From: CAZNLL01 sp964573885
Lineage (GTDB): Bacteria > Desulfobacterota > DSM-4660 > Desulfatiglandales > Desulfatiglandaceae
Direction of reading: 5' to 3'
Length of the DNA: 22,266 nucleotides
Assembly: GCA_964573885.1 (NCBI GenBank)
Contig: CAZNLL010000058.1
Span: 1-22,266 of the forward strand
Shown here: piece after piece, positions 13,301 to 19,450 of the stretch
Numbering within the stretch: position 1 is the first letter of the stretch
How the letters are laid out: each line of letters starts with the position of its first letter
The notes under the pieces: model-generated
What the model saw: the letters and a program-made list of their open reading frames with translations, nothing else
What the model was told of the DNA's origin: nothing
Databases searched by the model: none
Program-made: the position numbers and the translations under genes

Positions 13301-13778
13301 TGAAAGGAGGCCCGCCGACCTGAGCAAGGAAGGGTTTTATTTTGAGAGCATCGAGGGGAACATCTCGGTAAACAAAGGGGTGCTCGATTCCGACAACCTG
13401 GTCATGAAGAGCCCGGTCTTTAATGCGGTCGCCAAGGGATGGCTTGATCTCAATAAGAAAAGGGTTGAACTGGATCTGGGAACCCAGCCCCTGGGGACCG
13501 TGGACGGCCTGGTCAGCAGGATTCCCATTGTAGGTCATATCCTCACGGGCAAGGAGAAGGCACTCCTCGTCTATTATTTTAAGGTCAAAGGGCCGATAGC
13601 CGACCCGGATGTCCAATATGTGCCCCTCAAGAACCTGGCCAATAGCACCTTGGGAATCTTCAAACGCCTCTTTTTTACCCCCGGCCGCCTCTATAAGGGC
13701 CTCGAGGCCATGGCCCAGGTCCTGGTCAAGGAGGGGGCCCCCATTCCCGAAGAGGTCTATGACAACCTGGAAGAGTAA
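10371..13778 (+). CDS. AsmA/YhdP-family large envelope protein (bridge-like lipid transfer)
   Basis: A 1135-aa protein anchored by one N-terminal helix (about 6-28) with the rest expected in the periplasm. Relatives (AsmA, YhdP, TamB, YdbH) form long beta-taco bridges thought to carry phospholipids between inner and outer membranes. The body is a series of beta-strand-rich repeats with few cysteines. The C-terminal AsmA-like region shows LLLEKGIIWKSHLIFKVLEFLS near 954-975, then IEGNISVNKGVLDSDNLVMKSPVFNAVAKGWLDL and a TVDGLVSRIPIVGHILTGKEKALLVYYFKVKGP block before the tail. Coupling by ATGA to NUDIX and phosphatidyltransferase genes supports a lipid role. The gene implies a diderm organism. 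Sequence details beyond the termini are not individually recognisable. Confidence 0.88.
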   Translation: MISKRIWTIFLPLFLFFLLLVGGLLFLNSLIQNPSFQQYLLARISHAVGYQIRTGPMEFSFWHGIGVSAPALEAKSSTGSVDLTASRVKITLDATELIHKRIVPTRVFLLEPKIELSLKKGPDPSRSHNLKQMVGRGLAVLPALSMEKGQVLVKDYPFAFKRLFLSSYPKGQDPVTVQISLRGDLCYRGEEAPFILRGHMVGERPGQGPPSAHFALEAPRIPFKWIPKTEELCFKEGYGQAKITMKGTLKGPLSARGKILSKDLVFTLTDDGQTKTFSPTPLGVDFKTLYARAGSLVTSATCVGPGFSLDVAGTLNLRDRANPHLDLKVKAPPMALKTFKGLFPSPLVPWWMEGVLFPLLTGGRVAVERFSLNGTIQEIEHLDRPENKGALCMKLAWEDIEVLRDGGGLPFTGVSGHLSLEQGDLSITQIKGSSGSSALSDASLTVPDLFSKAPLFKTSVQGRFDLQDLMKQTHTTLLPGSVRRIIPNLETLEGQLEARVAVDYKSTWKHPELQQGTFSLTGCTFSHKDLALPLRLEHGEIELHGKGANHFRGNGQWGHSPIRISGSLSKDWKKIQAQLEGRADMNQIVPRLPENTPLPLTFQEPLKYQFSASLTRDRCTFLGEVFLGGVAVKGTAFSTASFGKKDKIVFHVDLEPQKTLHVKRAACNLGQSLLEVSGSWDLKDKENFTLKASTPKMDLEDLGLSCQGLQGPARGTVSCNAEARVSLGQSEKTTIKGEVEAHGLELVLKGLPSPVTNGRFKATFSEKKASIDYINANLGQSPIQIQGDLQGWDGVQGKVVVRSKDLHISDLVKDLSSPVSPQTAKAPGRFMEQTHVRFNAVVEKGVWKKFPYGPLETVGAFRAGDFYFDRLQVHTPYGTVWAKGHIKRGTDAHMLFSTHFKVTGQSVKELLQSLGIKERHVEGRVTMEGLLYMKGRNREELISSLTGNANLLLEKGIIWKSHLIFKVLEFLSIQKIFERRPADLSKEGFYFESIEGNISVNKGVLDSDNLVMKSPVFNAVAKGWLDLNKKRVELDLGTQPLGTVDGLVSRIPIVGHILTGKEKALLVYYFKVKGPIADPDVQYVPLKNLANSTLGIFKRLFFTPGRLYKGLEAMAQVLVKEGAPIPEEVYDNLEE

Positions 13779-13789
13779 TCCGGCCCCCT

Positions 13790-14068
13790 TTAGTCTGCTT
13801 CTTTCTCCGCCATCCCTTCCAGCAGGTCCCGAAGGGCGGGCCGTACATAGACCTTGCTCAAGTCAAAACGCCTCAGGGCCCGGGCCAGGGTCCCGGCCTT
13901 TTCCCCGATAGAGCCCCCCTTATTCACCATGATCACCTGTCGCCCCCTGATCCGGCAGAGACCTCCTGGAGAGGAAAGGGCCTCTCCCTCCAGGTCTTCA
14001 TAACGAACCTGGACCCCGAGGGTCTCGGCCAGGGCCTCCAGATGACCTAAGAGGGCTCTCTCGTCCAA
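13790..14068 (-). CDS. Small conserved-type protein (92 aa) after mdh
   Basis: Function is not recognised. The product has a helical start (MDERALLGHLEALAETLG), a short beta middle (GGLCRIRGRQVIMVNKGGSIGEKAGTLA) and a helical end (ALRRFDLSKVYVRPALRDLLEGM), a plausible compact alpha/beta domain. The start appears to be TTG at 14068, only 6 nt after the mdh stop; no ATG exists earlier in frame. Similar small proteins, as I recall them, are seen in other deltaproteobacterial genomes. It is likely translated from the mdh message. The stop is 11 nt from the convergent AsmA-like gene. Confidence 0.7.
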   Translation of the reverse strand: MDERALLGHLEALAETLGVQVRYEDLEGEALSSPGGLCRIRGRQVIMVNKGGSIGEKAGTLARALRRFDLSKVYVRPALRDLLEGMAEKEAD

Positions 14069-14074
14069 CGCTCA

Positions 14075-15010
14075 TCAACCCAGGCGCTTCATATCATCGA
14101 CCAGGGACTTGACCGCGTCTGCGGAATTCCTCAGGGCTGCCGCCTCCTCATCCGTCAGGCCGATTTCAATGATCTCCTCCACGCCGTTTGCCCCTAACTT
14201 GGCGGGCACACCAATAAAAAGATCCTGGATTCCGTATTCTCCTTCCAAATACACGGCACAGGGGAGGATCTTCTTCTTGTCCTTGAGCACGGCCTCGGCC
14301 ATCTCCACCGCCGCGGAGGCGGGTGCATAATAGGCGCTCCCGGTCTTGAGGAGACCCACGATCTCGGCACCGCCGCTCCTGGTCCTCTGCACCAGGGCCT
14401 CGATCCTTTCCGCGGGAATCAATTCCGTGATAGGGATCCCGGCCACCGTGGAATACCGGGGAAGAGGAACCATGGTATCTCCGTGACCGCCGAGCACAAA
14501 GGCATGGGTGTTTTCCACGGACACATTCAGTTCCCTGGCGATAAAGGTGCGAAACCGGGCCGAATCAAGGACCCCGGCCATCCCCATGACCCGGTTCTTG
14601 GGGAATCCGCTCGTGTCATAGGCCACATGGCACATGGCGTCCAGGGGGTTGCTCACGATAATCAATACGGCTTCGGGGGCCACCCGGGCAATCTCCTTGG
14701 TCACACCGGCCATGATGCCCATGTTGGTGCTGAGGAGATCATCCCGGCTCATCCCGGGCTTTCTGGGGATACCCGCAGTAATAATGACGATATCCGAGTC
14801 CTTGGCCTCATTATAATCACCCGTCACCCCCAATACATTCGCATCGTGCTTTTCGATGGGGGCCGCTTCGGCAAGGTCCAGGGCCTTGCCCGCCGGGACG
14901 CCGTCCAGGATGTCGATCAATACAACGTCCGCCAACTCCTTTTCTGCGAGCCGCATGGCGGCGGTGGCCCCCACATGGCCGGCTCCAACTACGGTTGCCT
15001 TGTGTCTCAT
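14075..15010 (-). CDS. mdh: Malate dehydrogenase (LDH-like type)
   Basis: NAD-dependent interconversion of malate and oxaloacetate in the TCA cycle or its reductive branch. The Rossmann motif GAGHVGA (9-15), Asp33 for NAD preference (LIDILDG), substrate arginines R83 and R89 in IPRKPGMSRDD, Asn121 in SNPLDAM, the Asp149/His176 relay (VLDSARFR, GGHGDTMVP) and R152 are all present. The R-K-P-G-M substrate loop is that of malate, not lactate, enzymes. The 311-aa length is typical. The ATG at 15010 has GGAGAAG before it; the frame extends upstream but across the promoter. A strong promoter sits about 105 nt upstream. Confidence 0.97.
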   Translation of the reverse strand: MRHKATVVGAGHVGATAAMRLAEKELADVVLIDILDGVPAGKALDLAEAAPIEKHDANVLGVTGDYNEAKDSDIVIITAGIPRKPGMSRDDLLSTNMGIMAGVTKEIARVAPEAVLIIVSNPLDAMCHVAYDTSGFPKNRVMGMAGVLDSARFRTFIARELNVSVENTHAFVLGGHGDTMVPLPRYSTVAGIPITELIPAERIEALVQRTRSGGAEIVGLLKTGSAYYAPASAAVEMAEAVLKDKKKILPCAVYLEGEYGIQDLFIGVPAKLGANGVEEIIEIGLTDEEAAALRNSADAVKSLVDDMKRLG

Positions 15011-15115
15011 AACTCTTCTCCTTTCGCTTAAAAGAAAACGCCTCCTGGCGGTCTTTGGGGGAAGTCCTTGCAAGCCCCGGCTCCCGGTGGTGAGGGCCGG
15101 TATCATGGCTTGAGG

Positions 15116-15144
15116 ATTATAGGAAACATGGCTCCCCGGGTCAA
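15116..15144 (-). promoter_or_regulatory. Strong predicted promoter for mdh, overlapping the MFS stop codon
   Basis: On the minus strand TTGACC (15144-15139), exactly 17 nt, then a perfect TATAAT (15121-15116). The -35 overlaps the MFS TGA codon (15143-15141). The predicted leader is about 98 nt and contains a small CGCC-AGGA-GGCG hairpin followed by T-rich sequence (about 15050-15031), which might attenuate; that part is tentative. Confidence 0.65.
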
Positions 15145-16316
15145 GGAAATGAGAGGGGGGATACAAGGACCATTAAAAAGCCCGCAACGGCCAGCGCCCC
15201 CACCGAGATAAAGAGCCCGTCCAGGCCTAGATGATGGGCCACAAATCCTGAGAGGATGCCCCCGGTGATAAAACCGCTGTCATAAACGGCGGTAAAGACG
15301 GACATGACCGCGGGCTTCTCTCCCATGCCCCCATGGGAGGCTGCCAGGGCGTTGTGGGTGGAAAAGAGAAAACCCATGCCCACGCCGAAAAGGAGGCCCG
15401 GGACCCAGAAAAGGGAAGAATGCATCAGGCCCGGGATCAGGAAAAGACTCAGGGCGAAGACCGGGTAAAAAAGGGTGAGGAGCAAGGGCTTTCCAAACCG
15501 GTCAATAAACGTGCCCGTGGTCAGGAGGACCCCGATGGCCGTGGCATAGGCCCCAAAAAAGAAGGGACCACTGAGACCGCCCTTCTCCTCCGCCGCCAGG
15601 GCCACGAAATTGGACACGGTAGACTGGGAATGGGCAAAGACGAGGGTGGAGATGAGGAGGGTCACAAAGGACCGGTTTCTCAGGAGAGGCAGGTAGGAGA
15701 CCCGTCCCGGTTCATCCGCAGGATGTGCGGGCCCTGAGGCCCTCACCCCCACGTAGGCGGCCCACCAGGCGGCAAGGGCAGCGCCCGCCGCAGCGGTGTA
15801 CAGGGCCGAAAAACCCCACCTCCTGATCAGCAACTCCCCAAAGGGGGGCGCCAGGGCCACGGCGGCCATGAGCGATGCCCCCACCAGGCTGAATCCCTGG
15901 CCCCTTTTCAGAGGGGAAAAGGTCTTGGCGGCCAGGGCGAAGCTCCCCGCGATAAAGGCGGAAAATCCCATGCCGTGGGCTATCCTCACAAAGAGCATGG
16001 CCGGGCCGAAGTCCTGGATGAGGGTATAGGTGAGGGAGGCGAAAATGCTCACACATGTGCCCAAAGACATGGCCCAGTACTCCCCCTTGACCATGGTGAG
16101 CCGTCCCATGAGGGGCCTTGAAAGGACTGCGGCCACAGAAAAGATCCCCATCACCAAACCCACCTCATGGTGACCGGTCTCCATGTCGTCCAGGGCCAGG
16201 GGGTAGAGGTAGAGAAAGGCGATGTTGGCGAACTCAAAGAAGAAAGCGACGCACAGGAATACAAAGGGGCGGTCCTGTAATATGGAGGGAATCAGGTTTT
16301 TGCCTTTCCGGATCAC
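15141..16316 (-). CDS. Major facilitator superfamily transporter
   Basis: A 391-aa protein with about 12 predicted membrane helices and a cytoplasmic loop between the halves (near 195-210). The motif A-like segment between helices 2 and 3 is GIFSVAAVLSRPLMGRLTMVKGEYW, and RIAHGMGFSAFIAGSFALAAKTFS lies in helix 4-5, as in drug- or sugar-type MFS members. Substrate cannot be told. The start is GTG at 16316, preceded by AAAAGGGGAG. It follows the zinc-ribbon gene by 16 nt, so the two are probably co-transcribed, and the mdh promoter lies across its stop codon. Confidence 0.92.
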   Translation of the reverse strand: MIRKGKNLIPSILQDRPFVFLCVAFFFEFANIAFLYLYPLALDDMETGHHEVGLVMGIFSVAAVLSRPLMGRLTMVKGEYWAMSLGTCVSIFASLTYTLIQDFGPAMLFVRIAHGMGFSAFIAGSFALAAKTFSPLKRGQGFSLVGASLMAAVALAPPFGELLIRRWGFSALYTAAAGAALAAWWAAYVGVRASGPAHPADEPGRVSYLPLLRNRSFVTLLISTLVFAHSQSTVSNFVALAAEEKGGLSGPFFFGAYATAIGVLLTTGTFIDRFGKPLLLTLFYPVFALSLFLIPGLMHSSLFWVPGLLFGVGMGFLFSTHNALAASHGGMGEKPAVMSVFTAVYDSGFITGGILSGFVAHHLGLDGLFISVGALAVAGFLMVLVSPLSFP

Positions 16317-16332
16317 GGCTCCCCTTTTCCCC

Positions 16333-16641
16333 CTAGAGCGGTCGCCCGCAATAGGGGCAGTAACGAAAGCCCGGCTCCAGGGCCTGACCGCAATGGGGGC
16401 AGGTGAAGGTGGGTTCTCTGGGGGGTCCCGGCTCCCCCTGCTCCGATGAAACGGCCCCGCACCGCTCGCACACCAGAACAGGGGTCCCCTTCTTGATCCT
16501 GATCAAGGGGATAAAAAAAACGGAGATGTAATGGTCCACCCGCTTGAGGCGGGCCTGGAAAAGGCCACAGGATGGGCACATCCTGGGCTGATCATCCAGG
16601 GTCACCGTCCTGGGCTGGACCCCGGCAATAAAGAAAAACAT
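16333..16641 (-). CDS. Small protein with two zinc ribbons
   Basis: Two pairs of CxxC motifs suggest two treble/zinc-ribbon modules: C22/C25 with C58/C61, and C81/C84 with C95/C98. A hydrophobic stretch VFFIPLI sits between the first pair, as in other MFF(I)-starting zinc-ribbon proteins of unknown role. The ATG at 16641 is preceded by GGGAG, though close. The frame stays open to a GTG at 16746, but that would translate repeat block V. It is 102 aa from the chosen start. It precedes the MFS gene. Function is unknown; zinc binding is inferred from cysteine spacing. Confidence 0.75.
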   Translation of the reverse strand: MFFFIAGVQPRTVTLDDQPRMCPSCGLFQARLKRVDHYISVFFIPLIRIKKGTPVLVCERCGAVSSEQGEPGPPREPTFTCPHCGQALEPGFRYCPYCGRPL

Positions 16642-16715
16642 GGCTCCCGGTGTGTGGATGAAGGTTAAAAGCCGGCCCTCTCCCGGTTTGAATGTCTCGG
16701 CAAAGATTTTAGCTT

Positions 16716-16757
16716 GTACCCATCGATAAATCAATTCCGGGCACACGTGTGTTTCCA
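16716..16757 (-). repeat. Dispersed repeat block V, copy 2, with hairpin
   Basis: Minus-strand copy of block V (see 9156-9197), 35 of 42 bases identical. Its outer flank contains CACACGTGTG, a perfect palindrome. It lies 74 nt before the zinc-ribbon ATG, in the same sense relative to that gene as copy 1 is to its gene. Confidence 0.6.
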
Positions 16758-16782
16758 GGGCCCCGAATCAAGCCCCGGCAGA

Positions 16783-16855
16783 CCAAAATCCACCATCCTC
16801 GACAGACAATGATAATAAATGATGTTGCCTGATCCCTGGACACCAGCATAAGGGG
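16783..16855. repeat. Dispersed repeat block U, copy 2, with Fur-box-like core
   Basis: Counterpart of 9017-9095; the 19-base core 16805-16823 is identical to 9045-9063. It lies in the 299-nt divergent gap between the zinc-ribbon and GNAT genes. That gap also has an A/T box TTATAAAT at 16882-16889, which could serve as a -10 in either direction, but no clear -35 was found. Confidence 0.6.
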
Positions 16856-16940
16856 CCTCTTTTTCGCCGACCCGGGTTGTGTTATAAATGAATTTCCCTC
16901 GGGGGGAGTCAAGCAATCCGGGGTCGAGAGAGTTTGGGGT

Positions 16941-17537
16941 ATGGGCAACCGGGGTCGTTTTGGAAAATACGGGGAAAAAAAGCGGATCGAGCGCTTGAAC
17001 CAGGCCCGCCTGGAAAAGATAGCCCACAGGGGGATCCGCACCCCCGTGCCCGGATCCGCGAGGAAAAGGGGCCGTCCCGTGGAGATGACCCTGAGACCGG
17101 CCCGGCCCTCGGACGCAGACTTTATCCGGGACCTGAGCCGGAAGGCCTTTCACAAGTACGGTTCCTATGAATTCCTTCTGCCCCGGTGGTTTTTATCCGG
17201 ATCCACCATGACCACCATCGTCCTGTGGGGGAAAAGGCGTATCGGCTATGCCATGTTCGCCCGGATCCGCCCGGATTCCCCCTCCCCCAGGGTCTCGGAG
17301 CTTCTGGCCATTGCCGTCGAGCCCGGGGCAAGACGGCAAGGGGCCGGCGATCTCCTCCTGAAAGAGAGTCTGGAAAAGGCCCGGGAAGAGGGCATTGACA
17401 CCCTGATCCTTCATACGGCCATGGACAACCTGCCCGGTCAGGCCCTCTTTCGAAAACACGGGTTCAAGCCGGCCCGGGTCAAGGAGTCCTTTTACCCCGA
17501 GGGCCAAAACGCCCTGGCCATGGTCAAAGACCTCTAG
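16941..17537 (+). CDS. GNAT-family N-acetyltransferase with basic N-terminal extension
   Basis: Predicted acetyl-CoA-dependent acyltransferase. The GNAT fold starts near residue 49 (MTLRPARPSDADFIRDLS). The acetyl-CoA loop is RRQGAGDLLL (131-140, R-x-x-G-x-G), after strand LLAIAVEPGA, and the C-terminal ALFRKHGFKPA (168-178) is typical. The first 48 residues are very basic (GNRGRFGKYGEKKRIERL...) and may bind RNA or ribosomes, or be a mere tail; an internal ATG at 17085 could give the bare domain. A similar MGNRGR start is, to my memory, present in relatives, so the ATG at 16941 is preferred. The substrate is unknown. Confidence 0.88.
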   Translation: MGNRGRFGKYGEKKRIERLNQARLEKIAHRGIRTPVPGSARKRGRPVEMTLRPARPSDADFIRDLSRKAFHKYGSYEFLLPRWFLSGSTMTTIVLWGKRRIGYAMFARIRPDSPSPRVSELLAIAVEPGARRQGAGDLLLKESLEKAREEGIDTLILHTAMDNLPGQALFRKHGFKPARVKESFYPEGQNALAMVKDL

Positions 17538-17558
17538 GGCTCCGGGGAAGGAAACCGC

Positions 17559-17574
17559 GCCCCATACATGGGGC
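17559..17574. promoter_or_regulatory. Palindrome between GNAT and MBL-fold genes
   Basis: GCCCCAT-AC-ATGGGGC, a perfect 7-bp-arm inverted repeat in the 100-nt gap. It lacks a T-run, so it is not a typical terminator; it may be an operator or mRNA structure. Confidence 0.3.
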
Positions 17575-17637
17575 AACGGCATTGAACATGTGTCTACCAT
17601 GGGGTATGGTGGGCAAGAATCTTCTCAAAGGAGAATC

Positions 17638-18363
17638 ATGAAACAGATCACCGATGCCCTTTTCTTTATCCAGGGACAGGATGAATTCATCCCCGACGCC
17701 CATGCCTATGTCCTGGGCCATCCCTCCTCCGGGGATTTGGCCCTGGTGGACGGAGGCCTCATGGGCAAGGGGGAATACAAGCTCCAGGCCATTCAAAAAC
17801 TGGGCCTGGACCTCGCCCACATCAAACGGGTCATCATGACCCACACCCACCTGGATCACATTGGTTGCGTGCCGGAGATCCTCAAAGCCCTGCCCCAGGC
17901 CGAGCTCTGGGTCCACACCCTGGAAGCGGGCCCCTTGGAACGGGGAGAAGATGACATGGTTTACGGCATGGACATGTTTAAGAACCTCTGTCAGGTCCAA
18001 TTCGGGTTGGGTCCGGAGGCCTTCAAGCTCCGGGTGGATCGCAAGCTTGAAGGGGGCGAGACCCTGGATATCGGTCAAACACAATGGGAGACCATTCACA
18101 TCCCCGGCCACTCTCCCGGGAGTATAGGCCTTTACAGCTCCAAGGAGAAAATACTCATCCCCGGGGACGTGGTCTATGCGGATCATGCCATCGGCCGCTT
18201 CGATCTCCACGGGGCCAGCGGCCCTGAGTTGAGGCGCTCCCTCTATCGCCTGGCCGAGTTGCCCGTGGAAATCCTCCTTCCAGGGCACAACCACATTGTG
18301 GAAAAGGTCCCCCCCGGATATATGGAGGAGACCGCCAGGGAGTGGGAACCCTATCTCACGTAA
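17638..18363 (+). CDS. Metallo-beta-lactamase-fold hydrolase
   Basis: Cytoplasmic MBL-fold enzyme, 241 aa, with no signal peptide. Metal ligands are visible: THTHLDH (68-74), His158 in IPGHSPGS, Asp177 in LIPGDVVY and His217 in PGHNH, the full set for a dinuclear zinc (or Fe) site. The family includes glyoxalase II-like thioesterases, lactonases and others, and the exact reaction is not decidable. The ATG at 17638 has AAAGGAG before it; upstream in-frame codons are discarded. The TAXI protein gene starts 38 nt after its stop, suggesting joint expression. Confidence 0.93.
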   Translation: MKQITDALFFIQGQDEFIPDAHAYVLGHPSSGDLALVDGGLMGKGEYKLQAIQKLGLDLAHIKRVIMTHTHLDHIGCVPEILKALPQAELWVHTLEAGPLERGEDDMVYGMDMFKNLCQVQFGLGPEAFKLRVDRKLEGGETLDIGQTQWETIHIPGHSPGSIGLYSSKEKILIPGDVVYADHAIGRFDLHGASGPELRRSLYRLAELPVEILLPGHNHIVEKVPPGYMEETAREWEPYLT

Positions 18364-18401
18364 GGAGACCCGGAAGGGGACATACTGAAAAAGGAGGCAC
18401 C

Positions 18402-19385
18402 ATGAAACAGGTGATAATTTCAGCGGTCATTCTGGTCTTTGCATTTCTTTTAGGCCCCGCCCTCTTATATTTACCGGCCCAGGCCGAGGCCACCTTCACC
18501 ATCATCGGAACAGGGGGGCTCACCGGCGTCTATTTCCCCACTGGAGGCGCCATCGCCCAGACGATCAACCAAAAAAGTCATGTGTATGGAATTCGCTGCG
18601 CGGTTGAGCCTACGAGGGGCTCTGTTTTTAATGTGAACGCCGTCATGGCCGGGGACCTGGAGTTCGGCATTGTCCAATCGGACCGCCAATACCAGGCATG
18701 GAAAGGGCTTGCCGAATGGAAGGGCAAGGGGCCCCAGAAGGCCCTTCGGGCTGTCTTCAGCGTTCATCCCGAATCGGTTACCCTGGTTGGGGCCCAGGAC
18801 GCCGGCATCCGGTCCATCCAGGACTTGAGAGGCAAGCGGGTGAACATCGGCAACCCCGGTTCCGGTCAACGGCAGAATGCCATTGACGCCCTCAAGGCCG
18901 CAGGACTGGATTATGAAAAAGACATCATTGCCGAAGGGGTTAACACTGCCGAGGCCCCGAAACACCTCCAGGAGGGCCGTATAGACGCCTTCTTTTACAC
19001 GGTGGGCCATCCGAGCAGCGCTATCAAAGAGGCCGCCGCAGGCAAGAGAAAGATTTTTATCGTCCCTCTCCCGGCCGTGAAGGGGCTCCTGGCAAAACAC
19101 CCCTATTACGCCCCCGCCACCATTCCCATCCGCTTCTATCCCGGCGCTGCCAACCAGAGGGATGTCCCCACTTTTGGGGTCAAGGCCACCTTGGTGACCT
19201 CAGCCCATGTCCCGGCAGCGGTGGTCTATGCCATGACCAAAGAGGTCTTTGACCACCTGGAGGCCTTCAAAGGCCTTCACCCGGCCTACCAGGAACTCAC
19301 CAGGAAGGGGATGCTTCAAGCCTTGTCAGCACCCATTCATGACGGGGCCCTGCAGTATTATAAAGAGGCCGGCCTGATGAAATAG
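18402..19385 (+). CDS. TAXI-family TRAP transporter solute-binding protein (orphan)
   Basis: Periplasmic substrate-binding protein of tripartite (TRAP) transporters, TAXI type. It has a Sec signal peptide (1 to about 28: short basic start, hydrophobic core, ending LPAQAEA). The TAXI hallmark GTGGLTGVYFPTGGAIA lies at 36-52, with NIGNPGSGQRQNAIDALKAAGLDY in the middle, a ligand-binding-type segment. The 327-aa length is standard. The ATG follows AAAGGAGG. No fused or separate DctM/DctQ permease lies next to it: the downstream gene is convergent. It must partner a permease elsewhere or do another job. The ligand is unknown; glutamate-like and organic-acid ligands are known in the family. Confidence 0.93.
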   Translation: MKQVIISAVILVFAFLLGPALLYLPAQAEATFTIIGTGGLTGVYFPTGGAIAQTINQKSHVYGIRCAVEPTRGSVFNVNAVMAGDLEFGIVQSDRQYQAWKGLAEWKGKGPQKALRAVFSVHPESVTLVGAQDAGIRSIQDLRGKRVNIGNPGSGQRQNAIDALKAAGLDYEKDIIAEGVNTAEAPKHLQEGRIDAFFYTVGHPSSAIKEAAAGKRKIFIVPLPAVKGLLAKHPYYAPATIPIRFYPGAANQRDVPTFGVKATLVTSAHVPAAVVYAMTKEVFDHLEAFKGLHPAYQELTRKGMLQALSAPIHDGALQYYKEAGLMK

Positions 19386-19450
19386 GGGCGGGGGTCCTTC
19401 CCGTGATCCGGAGAAGAACGCGGATTGCCTTTGAGGATAATATTCTGAAT

